Below the pieces are notes generated by a model. That model saw only the letters and a program-made list of their open reading frames with translations, searched no databases and was not told the origin of the DNA. The translations under genes and the position numbers were made by a program. A DNA stretch of 11,009 nt from the NCBI GenBank assembly GCA_000433515.1, contig FR891209.1:4304-15312 (forward strand), written 5' to 3'. Positions 1 to 8,291 of the stretch are shown in pieces (within the stretch, counting starts at the first letter, position 1; the number at the start of each line of letters is the position of its first letter). The stretch is from Candidatus Colimorpha enterica. GTDB lineage: Bacteria; Bacillota; Clostridia; Oscillospirales; CAG-272.

Positions 1-971
1 CCTTCGACCTCGCCGAGGGTGATGCTCCCGCTGTGGTGCCGTGCCATGTCATAGGCGCCGAAAACCGCACCGGAAATTATGTCGTCGATCAGCGGAGCGG
101 TGTCCGTCCGTCCGATGTGCCCCGACGGGATGCCGGCGCTGACCGTGTCAAGCCCGATTTCATTGCGCAGCACCGAAAGCACCGCCGCATACCATCCGAC
201 GGCACCGGCACTTTCCGCCGCCCGGTACACAAAGCCCCAGTCGGTCTTCTGTCCGCAGCTTCCGGCGAAAAGCGATATGTCAAATAGCTGCCTGATCCCC
301 ACACCGCTGTGTACGAAATGCTTCAGCGCGTGAAGAAACAGATAGGTCACAAACAGCGTCGGCTCCGGCGTCAGGAACTCCGTCCCGCAGGCGGTGAACA
401 GGTCCGGAGACTCAAAGACCCTGTCAAAACAGCCGTTGAACCCCGAAAAGTACTCCGAATCCGTCGGGAAAAGCGACGTGTGGATCTCGACGGTCAGCCC
501 CGACAGCGGGGAATAACAGACAACGTCACCCTCGCGGGAGACGGCAAAGCCGTTTTCCTCCATGACCGCAAGAACATCGCCCAGCCACTCCGGACGGATA
601 AGCAGATCCTCGTCCCCGGACGGCCGCGCGTCGGGATTCTTCCACAGCCGTCGGCAGGAAATGCCCTTCACGACAAGCGGCGAAAGCCCTTTTTCGCGGA
701 GCCTCCGGTATATCCGCGCAAAATCCTCGGATCGCTTTGACTGCACGGCAACTGTTGCCCGCGCATCGCAGATGAATCGTTTTTTAAGCCCGTCGGGAAG
801 CGCCGCAAATTCATCCCGTCCGTGAACCGTGTCGCAGATGACCGCCTCCACCCGGTGCCGGTGAGACAGCGCGTAAAGCTCCTCCCACCCGGCAATATCC
901 TCCGGAAGCGCCGGTAGTGTCCCGTCCTGCGACGCGCGGAGAAGTGATATCAGAAGTCCGCCGTTTTCCGT
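1..971 (-). CDS. Nucleotidyltransferase family protein (NTP_transf_5 type), partial, ACG at expected start
   Basis: The minus-strand frame is open from the stop of the upstream gene to the left window edge, giving 323 codons plus two bases. The protein matches the NTP_transf_5 pattern: a helical N-terminus, KGISCRRLW near residues 102-110, RPSGDEDLLI at 116-125 (the acidic nucleotidyltransferase motif), EIHTSLFP at 162-169, and LHALKHFVHSGVGIRQLFDI at 213-232. Members of this family often sit beside HprK-like and radical SAM genes in peptide-modification clusters; their exact substrates are largely unknown. No in-frame ATG, GTG or TTG lies near the N-terminus. AAGGAGG at 986-980 is followed by an 8-base spacer and ACG at 971-969, giving (M/T)ENGGLLISLL, a natural start for this family. 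Either ACG initiates, the start has mutated, or there is a base error. The gene lies 42 bases after the EpsG-like gene and is probably its operon partner. The family call is firm; function and start are uncertain. Confidence 0.85.
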
Positions 972-979
972 GCCGACCG

Positions 980-986
980 CCTCCTT
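980..986 (-). promoter_or_regulatory. Strong ribosome binding site preceding an ACG codon
   Basis: AAGGAGG on the minus strand lies 8 bases before ACG at 971-969. The spacing is optimal, and no ATG, GTG or TTG lies at that distance in the open frame. This site is the main argument for placing the start of the nucleotidyltransferase gene at ACG. Confidence 0.7.
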
Positions 987-1013
987 CCGTGATAATCCGA
1001 TCTGTTCCGTATT

Positions 1014-2171
1014 CTATCCGATAAGCCCGCCGATAAACTGCCGGAGGGTTATCGCCGAATAGCCGTAATTGAAGTCCGACAGGTCGTAGAGCGCGAACGC
1101 AATGAAGCATACCGCGCAGGCCGCCCTGACAAGCCGCGCAGACCGCCTGTCAAACACCGTGTCGATTATCCACGGCATGACGCATACCGCGCCGAGCTCG
1201 AAATACGCGGCAATGCGTCCGAACATATTCGCGCCGTTCACCGTTCCGGGCAGCATGAAGGCAAGGCTGCATATGCTCATGTTGATAAGTATCGCCTGAG
1301 TCCGGTCCATCACCGGCTCAAGCCGTTTTCTGAAGAGCAGCGACGCCGCCGGAACGACGGAATAGACCGCGACCCGGAAAATGTTCATGCGGTTTCCGTC
1401 AAAAACCTCTTCCGCCGAGATCGATTTTCCGATCGAGTCGGCATATGCAAGCACCGACGATATCGTCTGACTGAAATTCAGCGTCACAAGCATCGACCCG
1501 AGGATCAGAAGAAACGACCGCGCGTGCCACGGCTTTTCCCCGAAAAACGGCAGAATGAAAAACAGTGCCGCATAGGTATGGATCAGCGCCGCAACGGCAA
1601 CAAAGACGAAGAACCGCAGATATTTCCTGTCCCGCAGAGCAATGATCGCCGGACACAGCACCGCCATCGCAAGCGACTGCTTTATCGCCGCCATCGTGAA
1701 AACATATGACCCGAGCGTCATGAAAAGCAGCATCGAAAGCGGGAATTCCGCAGGCTCCGTCACCCTCGCAATGAACCTGACCATAAGCGGAACAGTTATC
1801 GCCGCGGAGAGCATCAGAAAAACGTGGTAATCCGCCGTCAGCGTCCGGACGGCCGACATATAAAAATAAAAAAGCGGATTGTGAAGCAGGTCGAGATTCG
1901 CCCGGTCGGCAAGAAATTCCCCGACAGCCGGCGAGACGCGGAAAACCGAGATATAGGTGTAAGTGTCGTTGTACCCCGTCCGCAGACCGGAGAAAAGCAC
2001 AAGCATCAGCGCGATGACAGCCACCTGCCATCCGGCTTTGCGGTTAACCGTTCCGTCGTCGGAAATCCCGTTCTGCCGCTTTCTTAAAAATGCCAGCGCA
2101 ACCGACGAAGCCGCGGTGAGCGATAGTGCTGTTAAACTGTCGATAGCGCCTGACCACCTTTCAGAGGGCAA
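1014..2171 (-). CDS. EpsG-family membrane protein (Wzy-like polysaccharide polymerase)
   Basis: A 385-residue polytopic membrane protein. It shows the EpsG family pattern: a hydrophobic segment followed by FSGLRTGYNDTYTYI at residues 60-74, the AIKQSLAMAVL segment near 162-172, ALIHTYAALFFILPFF at 195-210, and a late MFGRIAAYFELGAVCVMPWI near 316-335. Roughly eight to ten membrane segments can be seen between residues 48 and 362. EpsG proteins act in exopolysaccharide biosynthesis, probably polymerising lipid-linked repeat units at the membrane. The reported start is TTG at 2171, with a weak AAGG upstream. A second candidate is ATC at 2144-2142, preceded by GAAAGGTGG with a 9-base spacer. No in-frame ATG occurs before the first long hydrophobic segment. 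The gene is first in a leftward operon. The family is fairly sure; the start is not. Confidence 0.82.
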   Translation of the reverse strand: MPSERWSGAIDSLTALSLTAASSVALAFLRKRQNGISDDGTVNRKAGWQVAVIALMLVLFSGLRTGYNDTYTYISVFRVSPAVGEFLADRANLDLLHNPLFYFYMSAVRTLTADYHVFLMLSAAITVPLMVRFIARVTEPAEFPLSMLLFMTLGSYVFTMAAIKQSLAMAVLCPAIIALRDRKYLRFFVFVAVAALIHTYAALFFILPFFGEKPWHARSFLLILGSMLVTLNFSQTISSVLAYADSIGKSISAEEVFDGNRMNIFRVAVYSVVPAASLLFRKRLEPVMDRTQAILINMSICSLAFMLPGTVNGANMFGRIAAYFELGAVCVMPWIIDTVFDRRSARLVRAACAVCFIAFALYDLSDFNYGYSAITLRQFIGGLIG

Positions 2172-2187
2172 TAAATCCGTACCTTAG

Positions 2188-2216
2188 ATTATATCATAAA
2201 CCCCGCGAAAAGTAAA
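2188..2216 (-). promoter_or_regulatory. Sigma-A type promoter for the leftward operon
   Basis: On the minus strand TTTACT (2216-2211) and TATAAT (2193-2188) are separated by exactly 17 bases. Transcription would start near 2181, only about 10 bases before the TTG at 2171. This would leave almost no leader for that start and favours a downstream start, or places the true promoter elsewhere. Confidence 0.65.
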
Positions 2217-2308
2217 GAACGGCTTTCACTCTTTTGATAATTTGTGAACCGGAACAGTTTTGAATCCCGGATGAAAAAATTTTTGTCACTGTTTTTTTGG
2301 AAAACCGC

Positions 2309-2337
2309 TTGATTGTTAATTAAATGTATGCTAAAAT
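2309..2337 (+). promoter_or_regulatory. Extended -10 promoter for the giant surface protein operon
   Basis: TTGATT (2309-2314) and TAAAAT (2332-2337) are 17 bases apart, and TGC directly before the -10 makes an extended TGn element. The expected transcription start is near 2344, giving a leader of about 107 bases before the ATG at 2451. Because transcription starts inside the upstream extension of the reading frame, that extension (2313-2450) cannot be the real N-terminus. The region between the two divergent promoters is AT-rich with long A and T runs. Confidence 0.7.
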
Positions 2338-2357
2338 ATACTGTGAATAAGTTTATA

Positions 2358-2385
2358 TGTGCGTCTCATCCGGTTGAGACGCACA
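2358..2385 (+). promoter_or_regulatory. Perfect 11-bp hairpin in the mRNA leader
   Basis: TGTGCGTCTCA (2358-2368) and TGAGACGCACA (2375-2385) are exact reverse complements around the 6-base loop TCCGGT. The element starts about 14 bases after the predicted transcription start. No T-run follows, so it is not an intrinsic terminator. It could be a 5' stabilising stem, a protein-binding operator or part of a regulatory leader. A second stem, GACCCG (2405-2410) with CGGGTC (2420-2425), lies downstream, just before the AAAGGA at 2428-2433. Confidence 0.6.
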
Positions 2386-2450
2386 GAACATATCCGCAAG
2401 TTGCGACCCGTGTTACCTCCGGGTCTGAAAGGAACGGTAAACAGAAAAAC

Positions 2451-5400
2451 ATGAAAAGAAAACTGACCAAACGGCTTACCGCACTGCTTCTGTCGGCACT
2501 CACAGTTGTCTCGACTCTGCCCTTTCTGGGCTGGGGAATGAGGGTGAGGGCTGCAGAGGGCAGTACCGCAGCCACTGCCGCGGGGGAGGAATTCATGCGG
2601 ATTTTCCACCTCGACTGCGGCAGAAAGTACTTCTCCGTCGATGAAATCAAGGGGATAATCGACCAGCTTTCCGCGAACCACTACACACACCTGCAGTTGG
2701 CTTTCGGAAATGACGGCTTCAGATTCCTGCTTGATGATATGTCGGTGGGAAGTCACTCAAGCGACGGAGTTAAAACCGCCATTCAAAGTGCGAATACCTC
2801 CTATTCGAACGGGAAGAGCACGTCTTCCGCAATTCTGTCCCAAACAGATATGGATGCAATTACGGCATATGCGAAGGCAAAAGGGATCGGGATTATTCCG
2901 CTGCTCAATACGCCCGGTCATATGACGGCTCTGCTTGATGCGATGAAGAGTCTTGACAGCTCAATTTCTTCGGAAATGAACATTAATCAGGGCTCAGGCT
3001 CGTACTTTGACCCGCAGACCTGCACGGCGGCAGCTGACCTTACCAAAGAATTGGTGAGCAAGTATGCAAAGTATTTTGCCGATAAGGGCTCAAAGTACTT
3101 CAATCTCGGAGCTGATGAATGCGGCTTTGACAGCATGACAACTGAAAAGTATGCGGGATTCGTTAACTATATAAATGATCTGAATGCAATTGTCAAAGGC
3201 AACGGAATGACATCCCTTGCATTCAATGACGGATTCTGCAGAACGGTTCTGAGCACCAGTGCAAAAATTGACACTGACGTTCTTGTCTGCTATTGGACTG
3301 ACGGTACCGGATATGCGTCAACAACAGAACTGTCCCAAGCCGGATATAAAATCATCAATACCAACAATGACTGGTACTATGTCCTCGGTGATTATTTGTA
3401 TGAGGCATGGGGCGCTAACGGGCAGTGGGGGTACAGCGACTCTAAAAAAGCGCTTCAGACTATTCCGGTAACTCAGGTCAAAGACAAATCCTCTGTTACC
3501 CCGGTCGGCAGTATGCTCTGCATGTGGTGCGACGGTCCTCACAAGGACTATTCTGCAAGCAGGGATAATGTCTACGACCTCATCACGACGATGGCTGACA
3601 GCAACCCTGCCTATTTCAAAGCCCCGGAGCTTCCCGAGCAGACCTTGACTGATGCCGCAAGCGGAATAACGGTCACTCTCAAGCCTTCGGTCAGTGCGGA
3701 AGTGATCGAATATAATTTGACGATTGATATTTCCATCTTCATATCGGACAAAACGGCTTCCATGACGCTTGACGTAACCATCACGGAGAACGGCGCTCCC
3801 TTTAAAAACGGCGCGGTGCTGAAGATCCCGTATGATACATGGAACAGCAGAATGTCGGAGTACGGCTTCGGCATCGATAAGATTGACGCGCTCACCGGAA
3901 ACGTCGGAACGACGGAAAGCGACGTTGTCGATGTGAAAAAGGACGACGAGAACAGTGTTCTTGTATGCACGGTTCCGCATTTCTCGGAAGTGGAAATTAA
4001 TGCAACTGTAGAGGAAGGAACCGACGTTGAGCTTAAAACACAGGAAATCACGCTTGACATCGGCGGAACGTCTGAAACCTTCATTGTCACCGACAAAAAC
4101 TACGCCGAGGGTGGAAGCGATTATAAACCGTATGAGTTTAACCCTGACGGCGTGGCAATCGTCGAGATAACCGGTAAGAACGCGGTTGAGGGAAGTACGA
4201 CTACAACAACCACTTATAATGAGGCGAGCGTCACCTGCGATAATCTGATCAGTGCAGATAGTGATGCGTGGGTGCGTGCAGGCGAATATTATTATACGCC
4301 AGATGGGAAGAACTATTACCCGGTATATGCCAAGAGAAGTACTACAACTGGATGGCTTTTCATCACTTATTATACCTATACCTATACCTATTCTTATCTT
4401 AAGGATGGTCAGAATGTCGATATCGGTACCCAACAAGAATCAACACTACGGGGTCCCGGAACAGGTGCTACTCCCAATATAACAGTTTACACCAAGTCCA
4501 CTGAAACGGAAACGGTTCCGGGAACAGCCGCGTCAACGACCATCGTCTTTACCGGCGTTTCCGCCGGCACAACGACTGTAACAATCGGAGACACGGTATA
4601 TACAGTCAAGGTAAAGCGCGCTCCCATCGACGTCACCTACAACTGCGTGTGCGACGGCAATGTGATCGGAACGGGAACAGTAAAGGCGTACGATAATTTA
4701 AACGGCGGTTATGACTATACGATAACGGCGCCGCCGATTTCCGGATATGCTTATTCCTCCGGCGCTCTGACCGGTACGGTGACGGAGACAACAACCGTTA
4801 CGCTTACTTATGTGGTAAGAAGCTTTGCAATCCCGGATTCGATTACGCTTCCGATTTCGATTATCGATTACCGCTCCGACGGTCTGCTGTTTGATTATAC
4901 TTATAACGGTACCTCATACGGTTATTCTCTCGTTCATTCCGACACATATCCCGCAAACGGTTATGACTCTACTCAACCGTATTACGGTTTTACACTTGAC
5001 GGGGCTTCCTATGGACTTAGTGTCCCCGGAACCATGCTTGAGGTTCGTGGAAGATATTCACGCGATAATGGTCCATGGTCTAACTCATATTCGAGTGGCT
5101 GGATACGAAGCGGAATGGTAGAAGAGTATTTGAGCGCCGCCGGCTTACCGGTTTATACCGATGCAACGGTTCAACAGGTTGCCTATTTGCTTGAAAACCA
5201 ATTGTACTATGAAAAAATAATTAATGATACATCATCAAATTATAACAAAGAAATAGTCAACACCTTCCTTGTACCCAATGCTCCGAGATCTGTCGCGGAT
5301 ACCTCAACGACAGGATTTTCATCGGCGTTTGGTAATGCGCACACATATGAAAATATTTCCAACGCTTATGACCTTGCGTGGTATCTGCTTAACAATCTCT

Positions 5401-8276
5401 TTACCGCCGATACCAATATGGTAACGGATAACGGACATACCGTTCCGATATACGGTATGGGAACCAATGTCTACAGCGGCATCATTCTGAAAAAGAGCCA
5501 AGATATCGGAAATGGATCTGCCGGCTATGTGTATGATTCCGCATATGCAACGACATACGATAAAGTAAACGGATATATTTACAATACGGATGTCGCCGGA
5601 TCAATTATTACATCTAAACCCGGTTTATCAGCGGAAAATACATTCTGGCCTATTGCCGGAGAAGGCTATGATGCTTTGTACGGAAATACCACATCGGCTA
5701 ATAGAGAAGGATACACCGGAAACGGAAACTTCGCTCTTGTCGGCTCCGCACAGTTTACCTATAAGGAAAACGATTATTTCTATTTCTCGGGCGACGACGA
5801 TGTTTACCTCTTCATCAACGGCAAGCTCGCCATGGATCTCGGCGGCGCGCACGGCGTCTGCTACAAAGAGATAAAACTCAGCGAGCTTGGCGGAGAATAC
5901 GGACTTGTTGAGGGACAGCCCGCAACATTTACGTTCTTCTACATGGAGCGTTGCTCGGATAACTCCAACTTCTCGATGAGAACCAACATAGAACTCGCCG
6001 AGCCGGCAATTCAGGTCGAAAAGAACGCCTATCCCGAAAACAGCAACGCCCCCATTCCTTCAGGCTCTGCTGTTCCGTCCTACTCCAACGTAATCTACGA
6101 TTTTGTTGTCCGCAACACCGGCAACACCGACATGACCAACCTCGTGTTCGCAGATAACGACGGCACATTCGGCAACACGGTCTACTTCGGCGGCAACGGA
6201 GCCAACAGCACCGGAACGGGAAAAGCAAAACTCGACCTTAAGGGACCGTTCACGGTATGGTTTGAAAGCAACGAGGCGGGTAAAAATACCTTTACCTCCT
6301 ATGCCGATGCAAACAACTATATCAAAACACTGACACTCCCGGCAGGCGACGTCCTTCACGTAAAGGGGCTGAGGGGCATATTCACTCCGGACCTCAATGA
6401 TGTCTTTACCTACGAAAACACGTTGACTGTCACCGCGATAGCAGGAAACAGCACCCTTAAGGGCAACGACACACACAAGCTCTATTCCTTCAACATCGGC
6501 GATACAACAAGGGCATACGTTGTTGATTTCGGTCTTCCGATGACAATTGAAAAACTGTTTGACATAGGCACCGATGCTGCAAGTTACATCGAAAGCGTAA
6601 CGCGCAACGATGAAAAGAGCAACGTCAGACACGGAAGCTATGTGCTTAGCGGCGAAAAGGTCAACACGAAACTGACCTACACGCTCACTTCTCCGATCGA
6701 CAGCGCAGAGGTTATTGTCCTTGATGTTAATATTAACATTGAAGGAACAAGACTTACGACCCATAAACACATCACCATCATCCCCGCCACAACCGTCTAC
6801 TACGAAGACACCTTCAGCGACTTCATCAGGTTTGAAGGCTCCGGCTGCTCGTGGATGACCGACGGCACGACGGTGTCCAAAGAACAGAGTGCCGACCGCA
6901 TAGCTCACGAAGGCAATGTCTACGGCTACGATCAGGCATACGACACAATGTCGAAGTTCTCCCTCGGCAGTGCCCACAAGGTGACTGTCTCCGGCAGCAA
7001 CTACGCAACGGCGAAGTTCAGCTTCTACGGCACCGGCTTCGACGTGATAAGCGCGACCACCAACACCAGCGGCACGATAGTCGTCTCGGTGACGGGCGAA
7101 AACGGGTACAGCAAGAACTATCTCGTTGACACCTATTACGGCTACACGTATGACTCCGTGACCGGAGAGTGGACTCCCGCGCCCGACACTGCAAAGGCTC
7201 TCTGGCAGATACCGGTCATGAAGGTCGCAAATCTTGACTACGGAAAGTACGATGTGACGATCACCGTTGCCTACGCGGACTTCTTCTCGCACGGACAGAA
7301 CGGCGGCGGAAGCTACGACTTCTGGCTCGACGCTGTCAGAATCTATGATCCCGCAGGCGCAGTTGCCGGCGCGGCAGGCGGCTCACAGGAAAACTACGAA
7401 AATGCCTACAAGGCTGACGGCGAGTGCTGGCCGACCTACGTGGAGCTCCGCGATATGATTATCAGGGACAAATCCTTCGCGGCTGACAGCGCCGCAAACG
7501 GCATGATCTTCATCGACGGTCAGACCGGAAATGTTTCCATGGCAGACTACACAAGCTACGGTCCGAACAACGAGCTGTATCTTGCAAATGGTCAGGCAGT
7601 CGCGTTCAGGCTGAATGCAGCCGGAAATGTGGCTGACATTCAGATAGCACTGAAGAATATCGTGGAGGGCAAAAATGCCTCCTGCAAGATATTCGCGGTC
7701 GGCAGTGAGCCAGAGAATGGAACCGTTCTTGCAACCGCAACCGATATGTATCGCAGCATCAAGGACCTCAACGGCAAGACGGTTGTGATAATGAATGTCG
7801 GCGACGCTGACAGCATCCTCTCGATTACCAACCTCAAGGTGACATACAGCGAGAAGCCCGGGGCAACCGATACGCTCAGCCTCACAATGGACGAAAAGTC
7901 CGCGCTTGCGGCACTTTCGGCGGTCGATGAGGTTCTGAACCCCAAAACACCGTTCGAGCCGGGCAAGGTTGACGTCAGAGTCGAGGATAAGGACATCACT
8001 GTCATTACCTCTCCCGATGTTGACGGTATCGAGATCGACGGCGAAAAGGTCACCGACTTCACGGTTGACAGTGAAACAGGCAACAGGATCTGGAAGAAGC
8101 CCATCGACCGGATCCTCAAGGATAACCCGGAAATCAGCGTAGTGGCGCGCGACAGTAACGGAAATGTTTCCGCTCCCGTTACCGCCCCCGTGGTTGCAGG
8201 CGGAAGCATAGGCGCACTTATCGGCGGCTTCATCGGCAGGCTGATAAAGAACATCCTATCCGTACTGTTCGGCTGA
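2451..8276 (+). CDS. Giant secreted GH20 / fibro-slime domain surface protein
   Basis: A 1941-residue secreted protein. Residues 1-34 form a signal peptide: KRKLTKR, a hydrophobic core and a VRA cleavage site. Residues about 45-390 are a family 20 glycoside hydrolase, with LDCGRKYFS, NTPGHM at 153-158 and LGADECG at 219-225. D222-E223 is the catalytic Asp-Glu pair of substrate-assisted beta-N-acetylhexosaminidases and lacto-N-biosidases. Then come beta-rich regions (about 395-520 and 525-725), a MucBP-like segment (about 728-790), and a fibro-slime domain centred on GDDDVYLFINGKLAMDLGG (1114-1132). C-terminal beta domains follow (WLDAVRIYDPAG near 1625-1636), then a Gly-rich amphipathic tail at 1917-1941. 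No LPXTG, SLH or dockerin motif is seen. ATG at 2451 is chosen because it gives the signal peptide and lies after the promoter; the nearest AAAGGA is about 17 bases away, unusually far. The likely role is degrading host or mucin glycans at the cell surface; the exact substrate is not readable. Confidence 0.9.
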   Translation: MKRKLTKRLTALLLSALTVVSTLPFLGWGMRVRAAEGSTAATAAGEEFMRIFHLDCGRKYFSVDEIKGIIDQLSANHYTHLQLAFGNDGFRFLLDDMSVGSHSSDGVKTAIQSANTSYSNGKSTSSAILSQTDMDAITAYAKAKGIGIIPLLNTPGHMTALLDAMKSLDSSISSEMNINQGSGSYFDPQTCTAAADLTKELVSKYAKYFADKGSKYFNLGADECGFDSMTTEKYAGFVNYINDLNAIVKGNGMTSLAFNDGFCRTVLSTSAKIDTDVLVCYWTDGTGYASTTELSQAGYKIINTNNDWYYVLGDYLYEAWGANGQWGYSDSKKALQTIPVTQVKDKSSVTPVGSMLCMWCDGPHKDYSASRDNVYDLITTMADSNPAYFKAPELPEQTLTDAASGITVTLKPSVSAEVIEYNLTIDISIFISDKTASMTLDVTITENGAPFKNGAVLKIPYDTWNSRMSEYGFGIDKIDALTGNVGTTESDVVDVKKDDENSVLVCTVPHFSEVEINATVEEGTDVELKTQEITLDIGGTSETFIVTDKNYAEGGSDYKPYEFNPDGVAIVEITGKNAVEGSTTTTTTYNEASVTCDNLISADSDAWVRAGEYYYTPDGKNYYPVYAKRSTTTGWLFITYYTYTYTYSYLKDGQNVDIGTQQESTLRGPGTGATPNITVYTKSTETETVPGTAASTTIVFTGVSAGTTTVTIGDTVYTVKVKRAPIDVTYNCVCDGNVIGTGTVKAYDNLNGGYDYTITAPPISGYAYSSGALTGTVTETTTVTLTYVVRSFAIPDSITLPISIIDYRSDGLLFDYTYNGTSYGYSLVHSDTYPANGYDSTQPYYGFTLDGASYGLSVPGTMLEVRGRYSRDNGPWSNSYSSGWIRSGMVEEYLSAAGLPVYTDATVQQVAYLLENQLYYEKIINDTSSNYNKEIVNTFLVPNAPRSVADTSTTGFSSAFGNAHTYENISNAYDLAWYLLNNLFTADTNMVTDNGHTVPIYGMGTNVYSGIILKKSQDIGNGSAGYVYDSAYATTYDKVNGYIYNTDVAGSIITSKPGLSAENTFWPIAGEGYDALYGNTTSANREGYTGNGNFALVGSAQFTYKENDYFYFSGDDDVYLFINGKLAMDLGGAHGVCYKEIKLSELGGEYGLVEGQPATFTFFYMERCSDNSNFSMRTNIELAEPAIQVEKNAYPENSNAPIPSGSAVPSYSNVIYDFVVRNTGNTDMTNLVFADNDGTFGNTVYFGGNGANSTGTGKAKLDLKGPFTVWFESNEAGKNTFTSYADANNYIKTLTLPAGDVLHVKGLRGIFTPDLNDVFTYENTLTVTAIAGNSTLKGNDTHKLYSFNIGDTTRAYVVDFGLPMTIEKLFDIGTDAASYIESVTRNDEKSNVRHGSYVLSGEKVNTKLTYTLTSPIDSAEVIVLDVNINIEGTRLTTHKHITIIPATTVYYEDTFSDFIRFEGSGCSWMTDGTTVSKEQSADRIAHEGNVYGYDQAYDTMSKFSLGSAHKVTVSGSNYATAKFSFYGTGFDVISATTNTSGTIVVSVTGENGYSKNYLVDTYYGYTYDSVTGEWTPAPDTAKALWQIPVMKVANLDYGKYDVTITVAYADFFSHGQNGGGSYDFWLDAVRIYDPAGAVAGAAGGSQENYENAYKADGECWPTYVELRDMIIRDKSFAADSAANGMIFIDGQTGNVSMADYTSYGPNNELYLANGQAVAFRLNAAGNVADIQIALKNIVEGKNASCKIFAVGSEPENGTVLATATDMYRSIKDLNGKTVVIMNVGDADSILSITNLKVTYSEKPGATDTLSLTMDEKSALAALSAVDEVLNPKTPFEPGKVDVRVEDKDITVITSPDVDGIEIDGEKVTDFTVDSETGNRIWKKPIDRILKDNPEISVVARDSNGNVSAPVTAPVVAGGSIGALIGGFIGRLIKNILSVLFG
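4371..4388 (+). repeat. Hexanucleotide tandem repeat (TATACC x3) inside the surface protein
   Basis: Three exact copies of TATACC, followed by TATTCT, encode the alternating Tyr-Thr run YTYTYTYSY. Because the unit is six bases, copy-number change would add or remove two residues without a frameshift. The repeat lies in a Thr/Tyr-rich, AT-richer stretch (about 4195-4500). Confidence 0.7.
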
Positions 8277-8277
8277 G

Positions 8278-8284
8278 AAAGGAG
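8278..8284 (+). promoter_or_regulatory. Ribosome binding site of the small peptide gene
   Basis: AAAGGAG lies 7 bases before the ATG at 8292 and starts only one base after the TGA of the giant gene. It is much stronger than the site of the giant gene itself, so the peptide may be made in excess from the same mRNA. Confidence 0.75.
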
Positions 8285-8291
8285 CATTGAA

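Noticed and set aside
811..1110. Minus-strand 99-codon frame across the junction of the two leftward genes
   Set aside because: It overlaps both recognisable proteins in another frame, and its product is a Gly/Arg-rich shadow.
2358..2385. Reading the leader hairpin as a terminator
   Set aside because: No T-run follows the perfect stem.
2313..2450. Upstream in-frame extension of the giant protein from TTG
   Set aside because: It overlaps the -10 box and the leader hairpin, and would bury the signal peptide 46 residues inside the protein.
3318..4436. Long minus-strand open frame of 372 codons
   Set aside because: It is antisense to the GH20/beta region of the giant gene, has no ribosome binding site context, and its product is low-complexity and matches no family.
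6060..7292. Long minus-strand open frame of 410 codons
   Set aside because: Antisense shadow of the giant gene caused by codon bias; the sense strand carries recognisable domains through here.
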